Shown here: piece after piece, positions 43,484-54,500 of the stretch
Layout: the number at the start of each line of letters is the position of its first letter
How positions within the stretch are numbered: the first letter of the stretch is position 1
Source of the DNA: Fennellomyces sp. T-0311
Taxonomy: Eukaryota > Mucoromycota > Mucoromycetes > Mucorales > Lichtheimiaceae
Direction of reading: 5' to 3'
Assembly (NCBI GenBank): GCA_025266875.1
Contig: JALLLT010000045.1
Coordinates: 1 to 64,000 of the forward strand
DNA: 64,000 bases
Position numbers and translations under genes: made by a program
Notes under the pieces: model-generated
What the model saw: only the letters and a program-made list of their open reading frames with translations
Told to the model about the DNA's origin: nothing
The model's database searches: none

Positions 43484-44102
43484 ATGGTCCGCACCTCTGT
43501 TTTGAACGACTGCTTGAACAGCATCAACAATGCTGAACGCCGTGGCAAGCGCCAAGTCTTGATCCGTCCTTCGTCCAAGGTCATTGTCAAGTTCTTGTCC
43601 GTCATGCAAAAGCACGGTAAGATATCATTCTTTTTTTTCGCGCAAACCCGTATATAACTGGTTGAAAGTCGCTTTTTCATCCACGACTTTAAGCTTTTAA
43701 TGATACGGAAAATCAAACACTGGATCGTTCTTTTTATCGCAACCGTAGCTCTCAATGATATGGTTGTGTTGAACGATCTAGGAACATTTCTTGCTTTCTT
43801 TTCTGTAAGCAGCACTGTACTCACGTTGTGATGATGAAATAGGTTACATTGGTGAATTCGAGGAGATCGATGACCATCGCTCCGGCAAGATCGTCATTCA
43901 GCTTAACGGTCGTTTGAACAAGTGTGGTGTTATCAACCCCCGCTTCAACATCAAGATCGCCGAGCTCGAAAAGTGGACCTCCAACCTTTTGCCCTCGCGT
44001 CAGTTCGGTTACTTGATCCTGACCACCTCCGCCGGTATCATGGACCACGAAGAGGCTCGTCGCAAGCACGTTGGTGGCAAGATCCTTGGTTTCTTCTACT
44101 AA
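43484..44102 (+). CDS. RPS22: 40S ribosomal protein uS8 (RPS22/RPS15A)
   Basis: Exons 43484-43616 and 43843-44102 give 130 residues, the exact family size. It binds 18S rRNA in the body of the small subunit. The protein reads [41 protein letters not shown] and ends GGKILGFFY, all conserved in uS8. The 226-nt intron is far longer than others here and carries an H/ACA snoRNA. A 5'UTR intron probably abuts the start codon. It converges on the DMT transporter, with 34 bp between stops. Confidence 0.97.
43648..43789 (+). ncRNA. snR44: Box H/ACA snoRNA, snR44-like, in the uS8 intron
   Basis: Two-hairpin H/ACA architecture. Hairpin 1: lower stem CCGTAT (43648-43653) with ATACGG (43703-43708); upper stem from 43660 to 43695 including AAAGTCG/CGACTTT. 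Pocket strands ATAACT (43654-43659) and TTTAATG (43696-43702) are complementary to 18S rRNA AGUUAU and CAUUAAA, leaving UC unpaired; the U is yeast position U106. H box AAATCA at 43710, 14 nt after the upper stem. Hairpin 2: GATCGTTC/GAACGATC with CGCAACC/GGTTGTG; ACA at 43784-43786, 15 nt after its upper stem. In budding yeast snR44 guides 18S psi106 and sits in an RPS22B intron, so both host and target match. The target of hairpin 2 was not resolved. Confidence 0.9.
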
Positions 44103-44136
44103 GTTGTGTTTTTTTTTATGATGGAATAAAGCACTT

Positions 44137-45356
44137 TTATTCTTGCTTAATTTCGCGGTTGAGGATATAGAATCCAATGAGGATGAGGATGCTACCAACT
44201 ACAGTGGAGAGTGGGGTCATGACGCCGGTGACAAACACATCCGTGATGGCAACGGCAGGCACAGTCAGCATGACGCCGACCGCGGCAAATACCGGGTTGA
44301 CCAGTGCAATGACGCACATAAACGTGGCATTGTACACCACGCTCATGGATGCAATGCCGAGAATATACGAAAACGTGCGCAAATCAGGCAGTTCAAAGGT
44401 TTCGTGACCCAGGAAATGAAAGATGGGGATGGGGATCCACAGCAGCAGCAAGGTGGTGAATCCAATGCCGGTAGTGACAGCGTTGGCAAACAAAATGGAC
44501 GGGTTGGGAGGGGAGGCATACTTCTTGTAATACACTTCATAGAATCCGTAAGCCGCCGCACCCAAAGCGGCGACAACAATTCCCAGCAATGAAGTATATG
44601 TATCAATATCCGAATCATCGTCGTCGGATGACCAGAATGCCATGGTGAATACGCCGGTGATGCATAGCAGCACGGCGACGATTTTGGGCGTAACGAGTCG
44701 ATCGTTCAGCATCAGGATGGAGAATAGATAGGCGAAGAAGCATCCAGTATTGTAGATGGCGGTGAGGTTGGCCATGCTGGTCAAATTGACGCTGACATAC
44801 CACAGGTAGGACGGAATTGTCAGCAGGACGGCCAGCACAATGACCGTTCGCAGGCTGAAACGCAAAGGGGACTCGTTTTGGTCTTGCTCGTGTTGCAAAT
44901 CTTGCAGTGACTGGTACAACTCGCGCCGGCATTCGGACACCGTGTCCTTTATCAAATCAACAACACCTTTGCGCGGGTGGCGGGCGATCAGCTCACCCAC
45001 CAACTGGACGGGGGCCATAAAGATGTAGCAGCAGTGGCTGACGTATCTATGTGCAAAATAGAGATCAATCATTTGGGGGAGCTTGCATTCAATTCAAAAT
45101 TTCTGCAACTTTTTGACAAATATAAGCGCTGTTTCCATTTAAACTTGCAAGAATCTACGTACAGAATAAAATATGGCTTCTGGTAATTGGTGGTGCGCTG
45201 AACGTACTGGGCCAGCTCAGTTTGCAAAACAAACGAAACCACGCAAATGGCCAACATGAGACCGGCCAGCATGTTGCGTCCTTTCCGAGGCGCAAGGGTT
45301 GGGGTGGACGGCGTATCGCTCACTGGAACCGCATGGTATGTCGGGGAAGAAGTCAT
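44137..45356 (-). CDS. DMT-superfamily transporter (SLC35F/EamA type)
   Basis: Exons 45356-45163 and 45046-44137 give 367 residues. Ten hydrophobic segments are visible, in two halves split by a charged cytosolic loop (about 95-135, KDTVSECRRELYQSLQDLQ). Typical elements: IPSYLWYVSVNLTSMANLTA, NTGCFFAYLFSILMLND, and after an acidic DDDDSDID loop GIVVAALGAAAYGFYEVYYKKY. The family moves nucleotide sugars, thiamine or other small solutes across Golgi, vacuole or plasma membranes; closest in style to SLC35F5 and yeast YML018C-like vacuolar proteins. The substrate cannot be read from sequence. Confidence 0.88.
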
Positions 45357-45479
45357 TCGAAAACGAGAGATAGAGAGAGAAGGAGAGAGAGGAAAAGAGA
45401 AAGGGACTCGAGGAAAAAAGAAGTGTAGTGTGCTTTTAAACTGCCGACTCTCTTTTCAACCCACTTTTTCCGATTTACA

Positions 45480-47379
45480 ATGTGGCATGAGGCCCGGGCC
45501 AATGAGAAAAGGGTAATCCCAATGCCCTTTTTTCTTTAATGTCGCAAGAAGAAGAGCAACACAAACGCGAAACTTACAACAATGTATAGATCAAAGAGCT
45601 GATGGTTGATCATAAAAAACGTGCCGAACGTCGGCGCGCTTTTTACGAATCGCGGGTATGAAACCCTTCTTACTTGAAATGAAACTGTTTGTTTATGTGC
45701 ATGTGTCCATAGCTCGGCGATCCACGACAACTGCTACGAGTGATCGGCTCATCAACTAAACTATATCCTGATGCTGAGCAATTCTATTACCATGAAAACG
45801 CTGACAATCTGTGAGTATTTGCTTCGGCGGTAACAAGAAGTATACTGAAGCGTGTGTAGGATGCCGTGGCAAGGCAATCCGGATATAAAAATTGATCGGT
45901 AACGTGATGCGAACGGCATACAAAGAAAGCAGAATTGTTTATTTGGGTATTATTAGATTTGACGGTCGGTCATTATTGGATTTTGTGCCTGAAAAGACGC
46001 AGGCCAAACAGCAATCTGATCAACACATGATGGACGAGTTGAATTTTGAACGATATCATGACCTTGTCGAAGCCGAGCGGCTGCAAGTATCAGAGCAAGA
46101 ACGACTGTCGACTGTGGAGGAAGAATGGACCAAGCTGCTGGATCGCCACAAGGCGCTGTTGGCGATGCTCAACAATAGCAAGTAAGGTGCGCTGGGTCTA
46201 CGCAGCTACAGGAAGCCCATCATTATTTAATTAGAAAACCGGAAAAGGGATACGCATATGATTACGGCAACACGGATGATTTGCATAACGAGGAAGAATC
46301 CCAGTTGCTCAAGGAAGCCGATATTCTGCAATATGTGGATGACCTGACTGACAAGGACAAACAGATCTTGAATGACATGGCTGGCAAATATGGCATTCGC
46401 AATTATGCCCGCTTGTTGCGCATGACCAAGAAGGACAGAGATGACCAACTACGTGACCTCAAAGCCAAACAGGTGGAAGAATGATGTCACGGTTCGCGTG
46501 TATATGCTCATGCCACTTTTCCAGGGAAGTGACGGCAAGTCAAAGGACAAGAGTCGCCGGTCAAGCAGACGGCGGAGACATTCAAGATACGAACAAACAA
46601 GCCCATCTAGGTATAAAGCCGAGTAGCCACGGACTGTTTCGCAGCTACTGACAATTTCGGGTCTAGATACGGTCGAGCTAGTCCTACCTATGAGCCGTAT
46701 AACAATAGTTCAGAAAGCTCAAGTTCAGCGGAGGAGGAGGAGGAGGAAGAAGATGCTCCGGAATCCAATGTAATTATCGAGTTTGGCTCTTCCAGCGTGG
46801 TCGAACAAGACGAGGCTTCAGTGGCCGGTCCATCCAAATTACGTGATGCGCGAGAACGGTTTGTAAATGGTTCCCTGTTTTGGGCGAAAAGGCACTTATG
46901 CGTACGTTAGAGCAACATCAAGCGATCAGCAAAAGGATATCAAAAAGTTGACACCCATGGAGAAACTTCGACTCAAGATGCGTGCTGGTTTGGAAAAGCA
47001 AAGTAAGGGTTTCTTGTAGCATCCAAAAGGCGGACTACGACTCATTCGCAGAAAAACAACAACAACAGTTGATTCGGATGAACGAGAAAGAAAAAGGCAA
47101 GAGCGCGAACAAGAATTGAATCGACTTCGTGGTGCATACAAAGGTGAACGAGATGATAAGTCACCTGTTCGGAAGCCGGCTAGAAGATATTATTCACCGA
47201 GTGAATCTGGATCTGAACGATCCCCCAGTCCACGCAAACGTCGATATCGATCACCTAGCAGTGATGATGGCAAGAGGCGTTCGCGATCCAGACGGAGATC
47301 CAGAAGCCCTCGACGACGTTCTAGAAAGCATCATAAACGATCCCGTTCGCGCTCTTCAAGGCATTCAAGACGACGCTGA
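45480..47379 (+). CDS. CLASRP/SWAP-like SR-related splicing regulator
   Basis: Ten exons (45480-45512, 45590-45655, 45713-45810, 45860-45898, 45957-46181, 46235-46472, 46525-46610, 46667-46858, 46911-47002, 47069-47379) join in frame to 459 residues. The N-terminus MWHEARANEKR-IKELMVDHKKRAERRR and MPWQGNPDIKIDRFDGRSLL match the conserved N-terminal SWAP domain of human CLASRP (SFRS16). A central acidic region, the LTPMEKLRLKMRAGLEKQ motif, and an RS-rich tail (RRSRSRRRSRSPRRRSR) follow. CLASRP binds CLK kinases and influences alternative splicing in the nucleus; a similar role is inferred. The first exon is 33 nt. In the last intron the in-frame acceptor is the second AG (CAACAG at 47063-47068). 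Confidence 0.9.
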
Positions 47380-47387
47380 ATAAAGCA

Positions 47388-47419
<32 letters not shown>

Positions 47420-47459
47420 ATGTATATGGAGTTATGTACAAGGTGGGCAGTGCGCGACT
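47380..47459. repeat. (TA)n(TG)n microsatellite between convergent genes
   Basis: A TA run (about 47389-47404) followed by a TG run (about 47405-47420) lies between the CLASRP stop and the Yippee stop. Confidence 0.7.
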
Positions 47460-48039
47460 TTACTCGACTAGTCGAAGCAGACTCTTTTCCAGGATATATT
47501 TCCCTTCCTTATACTTTTGTTGCGAGTCATACGCTTTGATCTTTTGAATCGAGTGAGTTACAAGCGTTAGACCGTCAAACGGTCGCTATCTTACATATTT
47601 CCATCCAAGCATGGTGCCGCAGCGGACGCAGCTAATGGAGGCAATCCGGTGTCGCCCTGTAGTCATGTTGCTATACAGAAGCACCGTTAGCTTGGATTGC
47701 TTTTGACAGATTTCATACTCGTTACCGTTCTTGCTGCTCTTCGCCCTCTTGGATATTGACACTGTGTCCGTAACGCTGTTTATTATCGGCAACCCTTCTG
47801 TTTATTGTTATGCTTTCAAACTTACACTCCTTGGAAAAGATATGCTTTGCCGTATTGCCCTTGGAACTCCTAGCGACACACCATAAGTCCATTTGCGAAA
47901 AGAAAAAAAAAACGAATTCGACAATCTGTCAAGCTGGTACCTTGGACATAACCTTATCACCGGTGGACAAATGAGAGCGACATTTGGAACAACCATAGAC
48001 CTTTTTGCCTTCCAGATAAACCTTGTATTTCAAGCCCAT
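47460..48039 (-). CDS. Yippee-like zinc-binding protein
   Basis: Exons 48039-47941, 47869-47826, 47775-47595 and 47540-47460 join in frame to 134 residues. The two zinc half-sites are clear: CSKCRSHLSTGDKVMSK near the N-terminus and CVRCGTMLGWKY near the C-terminus, with GQYGKAYLF between them. Yippee proteins (yeast Moh1, human YPEL) adopt a CULT/Mis18-like fold; YPEL5 and Moh1 associate with the GID/CTLH ubiquitin ligase. A Lys/Ser-rich insert (SKRAKSSKNGNEYE) between the sites is unusual for the family. It converges on the CLASRP gene. Confidence 0.9.
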
Positions 48040-48109
48040 CTCTCTTTCGCAATGGACTGAAAGGAAAAAGTAATAAGAAAAAAGAGTAAATTCCCAAAAA
48101 TGGCATATT

Positions 48110-48844
48110 CTACGGTTTCAACTGGCCAAGCAGCGCGACGATCTTTGTTTCCAGCACTTTCAAGTCCTGCGGTCTTGATAATCGATGATCTCCATCTTTA
48201 ATTACTTGCAATTCCACCCTGTTTCCTCGACTTTTTAACCGAGTATACAAATCGCGTGCATGGTTCAACGTAACATCGTCATCCAGTTCACCATGAATTA
48301 AAGTAATTCCACATTTTAGTTTCGGCAAATTATCCATAATCAAAGCTGGCCGAGAATCCAACAAGCTTGCAACGGGAATAGAGTAATAACCTTTTGGATC
48401 ATAGGCGGACGGTCGTTTCCATACAAATGTTGGATCGTTTTGGTGTTGGATCGGTATTTGTTTGAGCCAATGTTCCGTAAAGTCAACACCACCACCGATA
48501 CCGATAATGGCAAGGATGGCGTACTGTTTGGCCAATAGTAAGGATAACCATGTACCCATGCTGGCACCGACAAGTATTGGGTTGGTGATGGATTGTTCTT
48601 TGAAGAGTCGACAGCTTGACTCGTACCATTGCTGAACAGATCCGGCTTCAGGTGTATGATTGTACGCTATAAATCCGTATCCGTCCCGACGCGCGATTTC
48701 GTATACCAACTGACTTTTGCTGGATGTGATGAAGTCCGATCGATAGCCCGGGATGAAGCATAGTGTGGGTTTGTTGGCTTGCGGTGGAATATGTACGTAT
48801 TGCGTACCAAAAGTTGTTTGTCGAACCAACCGTGCGGGGATCAT
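48110..48844 (-). CDS. ABHD10-like alpha/beta hydrolase
   Basis: Single exon of 244 residues. Oxyanion strand TLCFIPGYRSDF, nucleophile elbow VGASMGTWLSLLLA (Ser), acid in HGELDDDV and His in KDGDHRLSRP complete a catalytic triad. Overall length and the GYRSD(F/M) opening resemble human ABHD10 and bacterial homologues, esterases/thioesterases that in animals act in mitochondria. A clear targeting peptide is not visible. Start at ATG 48844 gives the standard N-terminus. Its true substrate is unknown. Confidence 0.85.
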   Translation of the reverse strand: MIPARLVRQTTFGTQYVHIPPQANKPTLCFIPGYRSDFITSSKSQLVYEIARRDGYGFIAYNHTPEAGSVQQWYESSCRLFKEQSITNPILVGASMGTWLSLLLAKQYAILAIIGIGGGVDFTEHWLKQIPIQHQNDPTFVWKRPSAYDPKGYYSIPVASLLDSRPALIMDNLPKLKCGITLIHGELDDDVTLNHARDLYTRLKSRGNRVELQVIKDGDHRLSRPQDLKVLETKIVALLGQLKP

Positions 48845-49245
48845 GGGGGGCTGGGAAAAAAAAGCAAATAGATGCTATGTACCTTGCCTCTATGTATTTT
48901 AGTCGCCGATTGTAAGAAAAGCATGGTAACGGCGTCGTATCAGACTATTGGTTCATCTCCATGGCAACTTTTGCGCATCCAATATGCCTTCTTTCCAGTC
49001 ATGCTTCATGTAAGTATAGCTTTTTTTTATAAAATATCTATACGTCCAAGCAATCATATCTTCGCCTATATTCCATCCAAATTACGTACTACACAAATAC
49101 AGCAATCTTCGTACGGATACGCTGGGTTGAAGCTCCTGTGGGGGTGGCGGTAGGGATGCCGCGCAAAATATCTTAAGACTTAACGCAGAGAAGAAGATCC
49201 TATGAGATCCAGGGAAACGATGATGCATGTCCAATGGATTCATGA
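48845..49245. other. Short intergenic region
   Basis: 400 bp with the hydrolase promoter. The plus-strand frame 48872-49153 has no family signature and I do not call it a gene. Confidence 0.4.
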
Positions 49246-50333
49246 TTAACGCATATCAAGTATTACATTTTCAATTTCCAAAGTTTCTATTTGTGATAAG
49301 CATTCCGAGGCTGCTTGGTGTTCGAATGTTGAATGGCTGAAGTTTAAAAGATAGAATCCCAATTTGAGCTGTTCCAAACGCTCCAAATGACTCACTGCTG
49401 ACAAGAATGAGTATGGTAACATTTTTCCAACAGTAAAGAACCTTTCGCCAGGATACGTTTGAAGCGGATATATCAAATAGCCGCGAAACTTGCAAAAGAG
49501 GGAAATCGGTAGCCGCCAGGTTGTTGATCAAGTCGTGGCTGATCGTATCATCGATGCAATCGATATTCAGCCATTTTTAATGTGTGTCGCTCGTTTCTCG
49601 ACGATGATAAAAAATCCAGCTAGAGTACTTCCGATACAACTGAATCCAAATTCTCGCAGACTGCCATCACAATTTTGATCGAGAGATAGTGCTCCCAATG
49701 CGTTATCAATGTAAAGAAAAATTAACATGCTGCTAATACCATCGACTTTATCCGTCTCTGTCAATGGTATCGAGCCATGCATATATTCGAGGTGAAATAG
49801 GTACACGAGAGGGGTTAGATTCGCCAAGTTACGTAACAAGTCCAGGCAACTCAAATGGCTGACTATGAATCGGAAGTTTGGTCAGCGTAATGCTGAATCA
49901 AATGGTCGAATCTATATATCCTGTGATAAACGCATCCTATTTATACATGTAATCGAGCTCCAGAAGGCAATCACTGTTGATTTTGCAAGTTATTTCGATC
50001 AAGTGTAAGTTAGATAAGACGGAATACTGACAGTCCAATCTGATCCGCAGCCTTTGATAGTCAAGACCTTTAAAACGGTGCATGTGTCTTGTCGAGCAAT
50101 AATGATAGCGTTTGTAACATGAGTGTCCTAACGTCGCACCAAGCGATCCTTTACTGTTTTCCAAGTATCGTCCCCAATCTCCAGACGCGTCCATAAAAGG
50201 GTTACGTAATCCGAAAGTGAGACGTACCATTCAGGCGAGAAGTACATATACACTTCAGACATTCCGATTGGTTCAGGTGGGAAAGCACATTGCGCACGAT
50301 TTCAGTAGGGAGCAGCGTAGTGAAATCAGGCAT
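49246..50333 (-). pseudogene. Decayed F-box/LRR gene
   Basis: A good F-box begins at ATG 50333 (MPDFTTLLPTEIVRNVLSHL) and splices from donor 50227 to 50178 (phase 1), continuing DWGRYLENSKGSLG and on to a stop at 49937. Further minus-strand fragments (49854-49567 and 49531-49246; LRNLANLTPLVYLF, LEIENVILDM) look like leucine-rich repeats but lie in other frames with stops between. Either a truncated short F-box protein is made, or this is the relic of a longer F-box/LRR protein related to the neighbour at 50659. F-box proteins recruit substrates to SCF ubiquitin ligases. Confidence 0.5.
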
Positions 50334-50658
50334 TCTGTTTTGCTTGAGTAGAAGAAACAAAGCAGAACAGTGGTAAGCGCACAAACATTTGGCACATGAG
50401 CGTAGTTCGTTATACCTTGTTGACGGGGAGTAGAGCTTCTCCGTTACGCATACGCGGCTTTATGCTTATACCTAAGCCATCGTACGGCGCCTTGCTACCA
50501 AAATCACACAGTCGCTTTTACCTACCCGGAACATGTTTACTGTACTTTAGCCATAAGTGATGACAGTTGGTTGCACAGCATCCTGTCTGCATATATATAC
50601 CAGACGATTCTGTTGGCGCACGAAATAGCTTTCTTCCCCTTTTCAATTGATTTTTTTT

Positions 50659-52665
50659 ATGAAAATGAGCAAACGTAAAGTAGCACCGGCCACACAGAAT
50701 CGAACCAAACGGCAAGAAACTGGAGCAAATACAGATCCGGAAGATCCCTGGCGAACTTCATTCACTCTTGGCCGAAACGCGTTTGACATGGCCAATTACA
50801 ATGCTGCAGTTGACAACATCACCCTTGGACTTTCGGATTTATTAAAGCAGCAAGTCAAATTACTTGACGTTCGAGCTGCTGCTCATGGAATGGCAGCAAG
50901 ATTTGAAGCAGGATTGCATGATGCTCAACATATGATACAACTTGCACCAACGTTGGCGGCGGGCTATTTACGCGCTGGTGAACTATATTCCATGCAAGGC
51001 CACCACCAACGCGCCATAGATGTTTATTTGCAAGGATTTGCCGCGGTTATCGATAACAATGACAAACACATGCTCAAGCAGCACAGCACACTGTCGCAAA
51101 CACATCTCAATACGCGTGTTGACATTATCATCAAGGCCCCTTATGAGATCGTCTCCAGCATTCTCGAATATTTCGACACCAAACAGCTCATTGATCTGCT
51201 GGGCGTATCAAAAGGGTGGCGGCAGTGTTTGCTGGAATGCTCTCACATTTGGTCCACGACCGAGATCTGTGAGAGGCGACCGGTTGCAAGGTTCAAACAA
51301 GGAGATATGATACGGTTGGCGTGCGCGAGCCGGCACATCGTTGAGCTCACTTTGGTTGGGTTGGGTGAAGAGCTCTGTGAGGAACTCTTTGGTCAGTTGA
51401 TGGGAAATACCTTTAAAAGCTTACGGGTGCTTCGGTTGTACGGTACGCTTACGCACAACAGGGATACTTTGTAGTAATCGGTTGTGTTAGATTGTGATAT
51501 TGGACACGTAGGTAGCTTTCTTCTGACCATTGCGCGTGTGGCAGATACGCTGAAGATGCTTGATATTTCCATCTACGCCATTGATAACGGATGTTTTCCC
51601 AGCATGCCAGTTAAATCAATGCTTTCGGCGTGTCGCAACCTGGAAAAGTTCTGTTACGTCAACCAATTCGATAGGAATCCAATGACAGGATGGATAGGAA
51701 CAAATCTGCGCACGCTGACAAGCTTGGTGCTAGACTTGTGGGAAGCCGATGAATCTGGTATCGCAGATATCATCCGGTGCTGTCCAAATCTGCGACACCT
51801 CTCATTGGAAGGGTGTTCCAATGCTCTGTTACAGATCATCCGTCGATACAGGCAGCTCCAGTTTCTCAGCTTCAATCTTGACGAAGATGGCGAGCCCAAT
51901 ATCCTATTCAAGTCGCAAGAGCCAGGCATCCATCAGCTGGAAATATGCGCAGACACAGCAGACGATTTCATGCCATTGCTCTTGGAAAATGCCGAAACGC
52001 TCCAAGTATTGAACATATCGTTCGTGGGCGTACCCAATGATTGGAAAACACCCATGCAACCTCTTGTCAATCTTTGGTCCCTGACCATCTACTTTGGTGA
52101 TCCGGAGTTTTCTCACGTTGTCAGTCATCTATTGCGTGCTGCGCCGACATTGAGATCGTTGACCATTGACGACTGCACATTAGTGAACTGTCAAGATATG
52201 TATGCGACAATATTGCGGTTGGAACACCTCGAAACGCTGGAGTTTCGACAAATCTGGAACTGTGATAAAGCATTGGTGATGGATCTGCTTCGTCGATTAG
52301 CCGCCAAGAAAGCACGCGTATCCACCCTCAAAGCGCTTCGCTTCGATTGCTGCTGTTTCGCATTTGATGATTTGATGGATATCATCCCTCGGATACTGAC
52401 ATTGCGCGAATTGGAGATTTTGGACTCGGAACGGATCACGGAGCAGGGGCTCAATTTACTGTTCCAAAAGCTCCGTCTGCATCGATCCATCGAAACTGTT
52501 CGACTCAATGATTTGAGCCGCATCTCCGATACCACGATCGAACATATGCGCGCGGTGAAGCAGCTCAATACGCTACGGATATTTGGTATGGAAAATGTGG
52601 ATGATCTAATACAAGCTGATGATGGAACCGAGCTGGAGGATGTCACTGTTATACTCCAGAGATAG
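50659..52665 (+). CDS. TPR/F-box/LRR protein (Pof3/Dia2-like SCF subunit)
   Basis: Exons 50659-51442 and 51491-52665 give 652 residues; the intron removes tandem in-frame stops at 51472-51477. TPR-like helices occupy about 30-140 (FTLGRNAFDMANYNAAVDN, AGYLRAGELYSMQGHHQRAI). An F-box follows at about 155-195 (APYEIVSSILEYFDTKQLID). The C-terminal two thirds are leucine-rich repeats (CPNLRHLSLEGCSN, APTLRSLTIDDCTL, LRELEILDSERITEQG). This order is that of fission yeast Pof3 and budding yeast Dia2, SCF receptors that protect replication forks and genome stability. Orthology is inferred from architecture only. Confidence 0.87.
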
Positions 52666-54500
52666 AAGGGGTCTTGGGAAATAGGCTTTTTATATAAGCA
52701 AAGAGGCTCGGTATTTCAGTGGATCAGACAAGAACTTCACTTTGGCTTTCATTAGCTGCTACGTACGTAGAGAAGATTTGAACCATATACGCATAAATAT
52801 AAAGAACACTGGCTGCTCATCTAGAGTATACGTTCAGGGCAGCTGGCCTGTTTTTGCTTAATTATAATTCGGCCCATCTTTCAGTTTTATTTTCGTGTAC
52901 AGTAGATGATCCAATTACTATATCAACCTAGAAAGTCTTATCTATGTATCCGCGGCCGACTTCTTTTTCTTTGTGAAAGGCATCAAATACTAGCCACGAA
53001 GAACGAATTTTTGTAACCGTCGTAACAGAAACGAACTTTAAACACAATACAACGATGCTGCGACACCATGATATCATCTCTAAGTAAAGTTTATCGGTAA
53101 ACGTAAATCGACCAAAAGCTTCTGCGACTTGGATTTTTTTTATTTTGAGCAAGTATTTGCGTATGTAACTGCTAACTGTAACTTCTACGCCTTTGTGCTT
53201 TCAACGATCCATGTGCCATCTTCTGATGTACGCTCCAGTTCGAGATGCACCTTCAAAATAGGTCACTGCTGCAAAGCTGTGCGAGTCAACGTGATATGCG
53301 CTGTCAGTCTGGTAAACCTCTGCATAGGAAATCAAAAGGTGATAGAAATATGGGCATTGCTACCAGATCCATGACAAGTTTACAGTGATTGGTTTAACTT
53401 TTTTTTGCCGTACGCTTTCCCCGCCAATTTCAAGGCGCATAAACGTGTTACTACCACCTATATAGCCAATGATAGATTTGCAACTGGAATACATGTCCAG
53501 AGTGGAGAACTTGAAGCCAAGTGACTGAAGATTTGTTCAACGAGACACCCCGTCTCTAGCTTGGTAATCGCTTATACCATCGAAGTCACTCATAAGTTGA
53601 GGCACGTGAAATTTCTCGATAGTTTTGTACATGTGGCTCAGATATGGTAAGACTGATCTGTTGGACGAAGGACAAACTGAACTTTCTTCATGAATATGTG
53701 TTCAACATGCTCGGCAACAGAGTAACTGGGTTATCAGCGGGAGTACCAGCCATGTATATCATAACTCCTTGTAAAGTAGCCCACTCTAGTAATGGACATC
53801 GGGTATGGATGGATTCAACATCATCCTGGGTTATACTTGTACTGGTGTGTCCACCGAATTTGACCCATAACATTGTTAAATTTGGGGTATATTCCAAGAG
53901 TGTTTTCAGAAGGCTTGTATTATCCGAGATTGCAACACGTATCGAGCTATTCTCATCCGTAACGGTTACGCCCTCAAAAGGAGAAAACCAGTCCAGTTAA
54001 TGCAAAGGGTTCAAGAAGGATGATGTTCTTTGCAACTTCAACCATGAAGGCTGTGAAGATTGTTCAAAGCATTACAATCGTCTCGGGTGTCTTTAACCAA
54101 AAGAATGCAGAGATGAATCCCATTGAGAGCCAGTTTCTGGATGTCATGACAAGTCACCAATACTTGTCGTAATCCGAAAACCGGTGCTTGACCCATGGAT
54201 TCTTCAACAGTGATTGATGAAATTCTGTCGGCTGCGGTAGCAGTTCCAAAAGCAGAATCGCACGCCGGATGCTTGATAAGAATAACGAGATTCGTTCACG
54301 TTGGGTAAAGTGGAAGCTGTCGTGAAACAGCTCACCAAAGAATCGAGGCACCATACTAGGCACACACGTATTCACGTTGCAAAACAATTTTGATAGCTAT
54401 TTTGTTTGGTAGATCCTGAATTCGGTAATTCGAGATGCCTCGCTGTTATATATTACAAATGTCCTTAGAGTGAGCACAGAGGAACTCACGGGTCTGTTAG
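52666..54500 (-). pseudogene. Probable F-box/LRR relic
   Basis: Separate minus-strand fragments at 54387-54154 (LLLELLPQPTEFHQSLLKNP), 53897-53688 (YTPNLTMLWVKFGGHT, then CPLLEWATLQGVM) and 53152-52928 read like successive leucine-rich repeat segments of an F-box protein. Frames differ and stops separate them, and no F-box or intact splice series could be built. Placed by pattern and position beside two F-box genes; weak support. Confidence 0.35.

Noticed and set aside
51475..51490. Premature stop splitting the F-box protein into two genes
   Set aside because: Tandem stops at 51472-51477 lie inside a 48-nt intron (donor GTACGC at 51443, acceptor TTAG at 51490) that restores frame.
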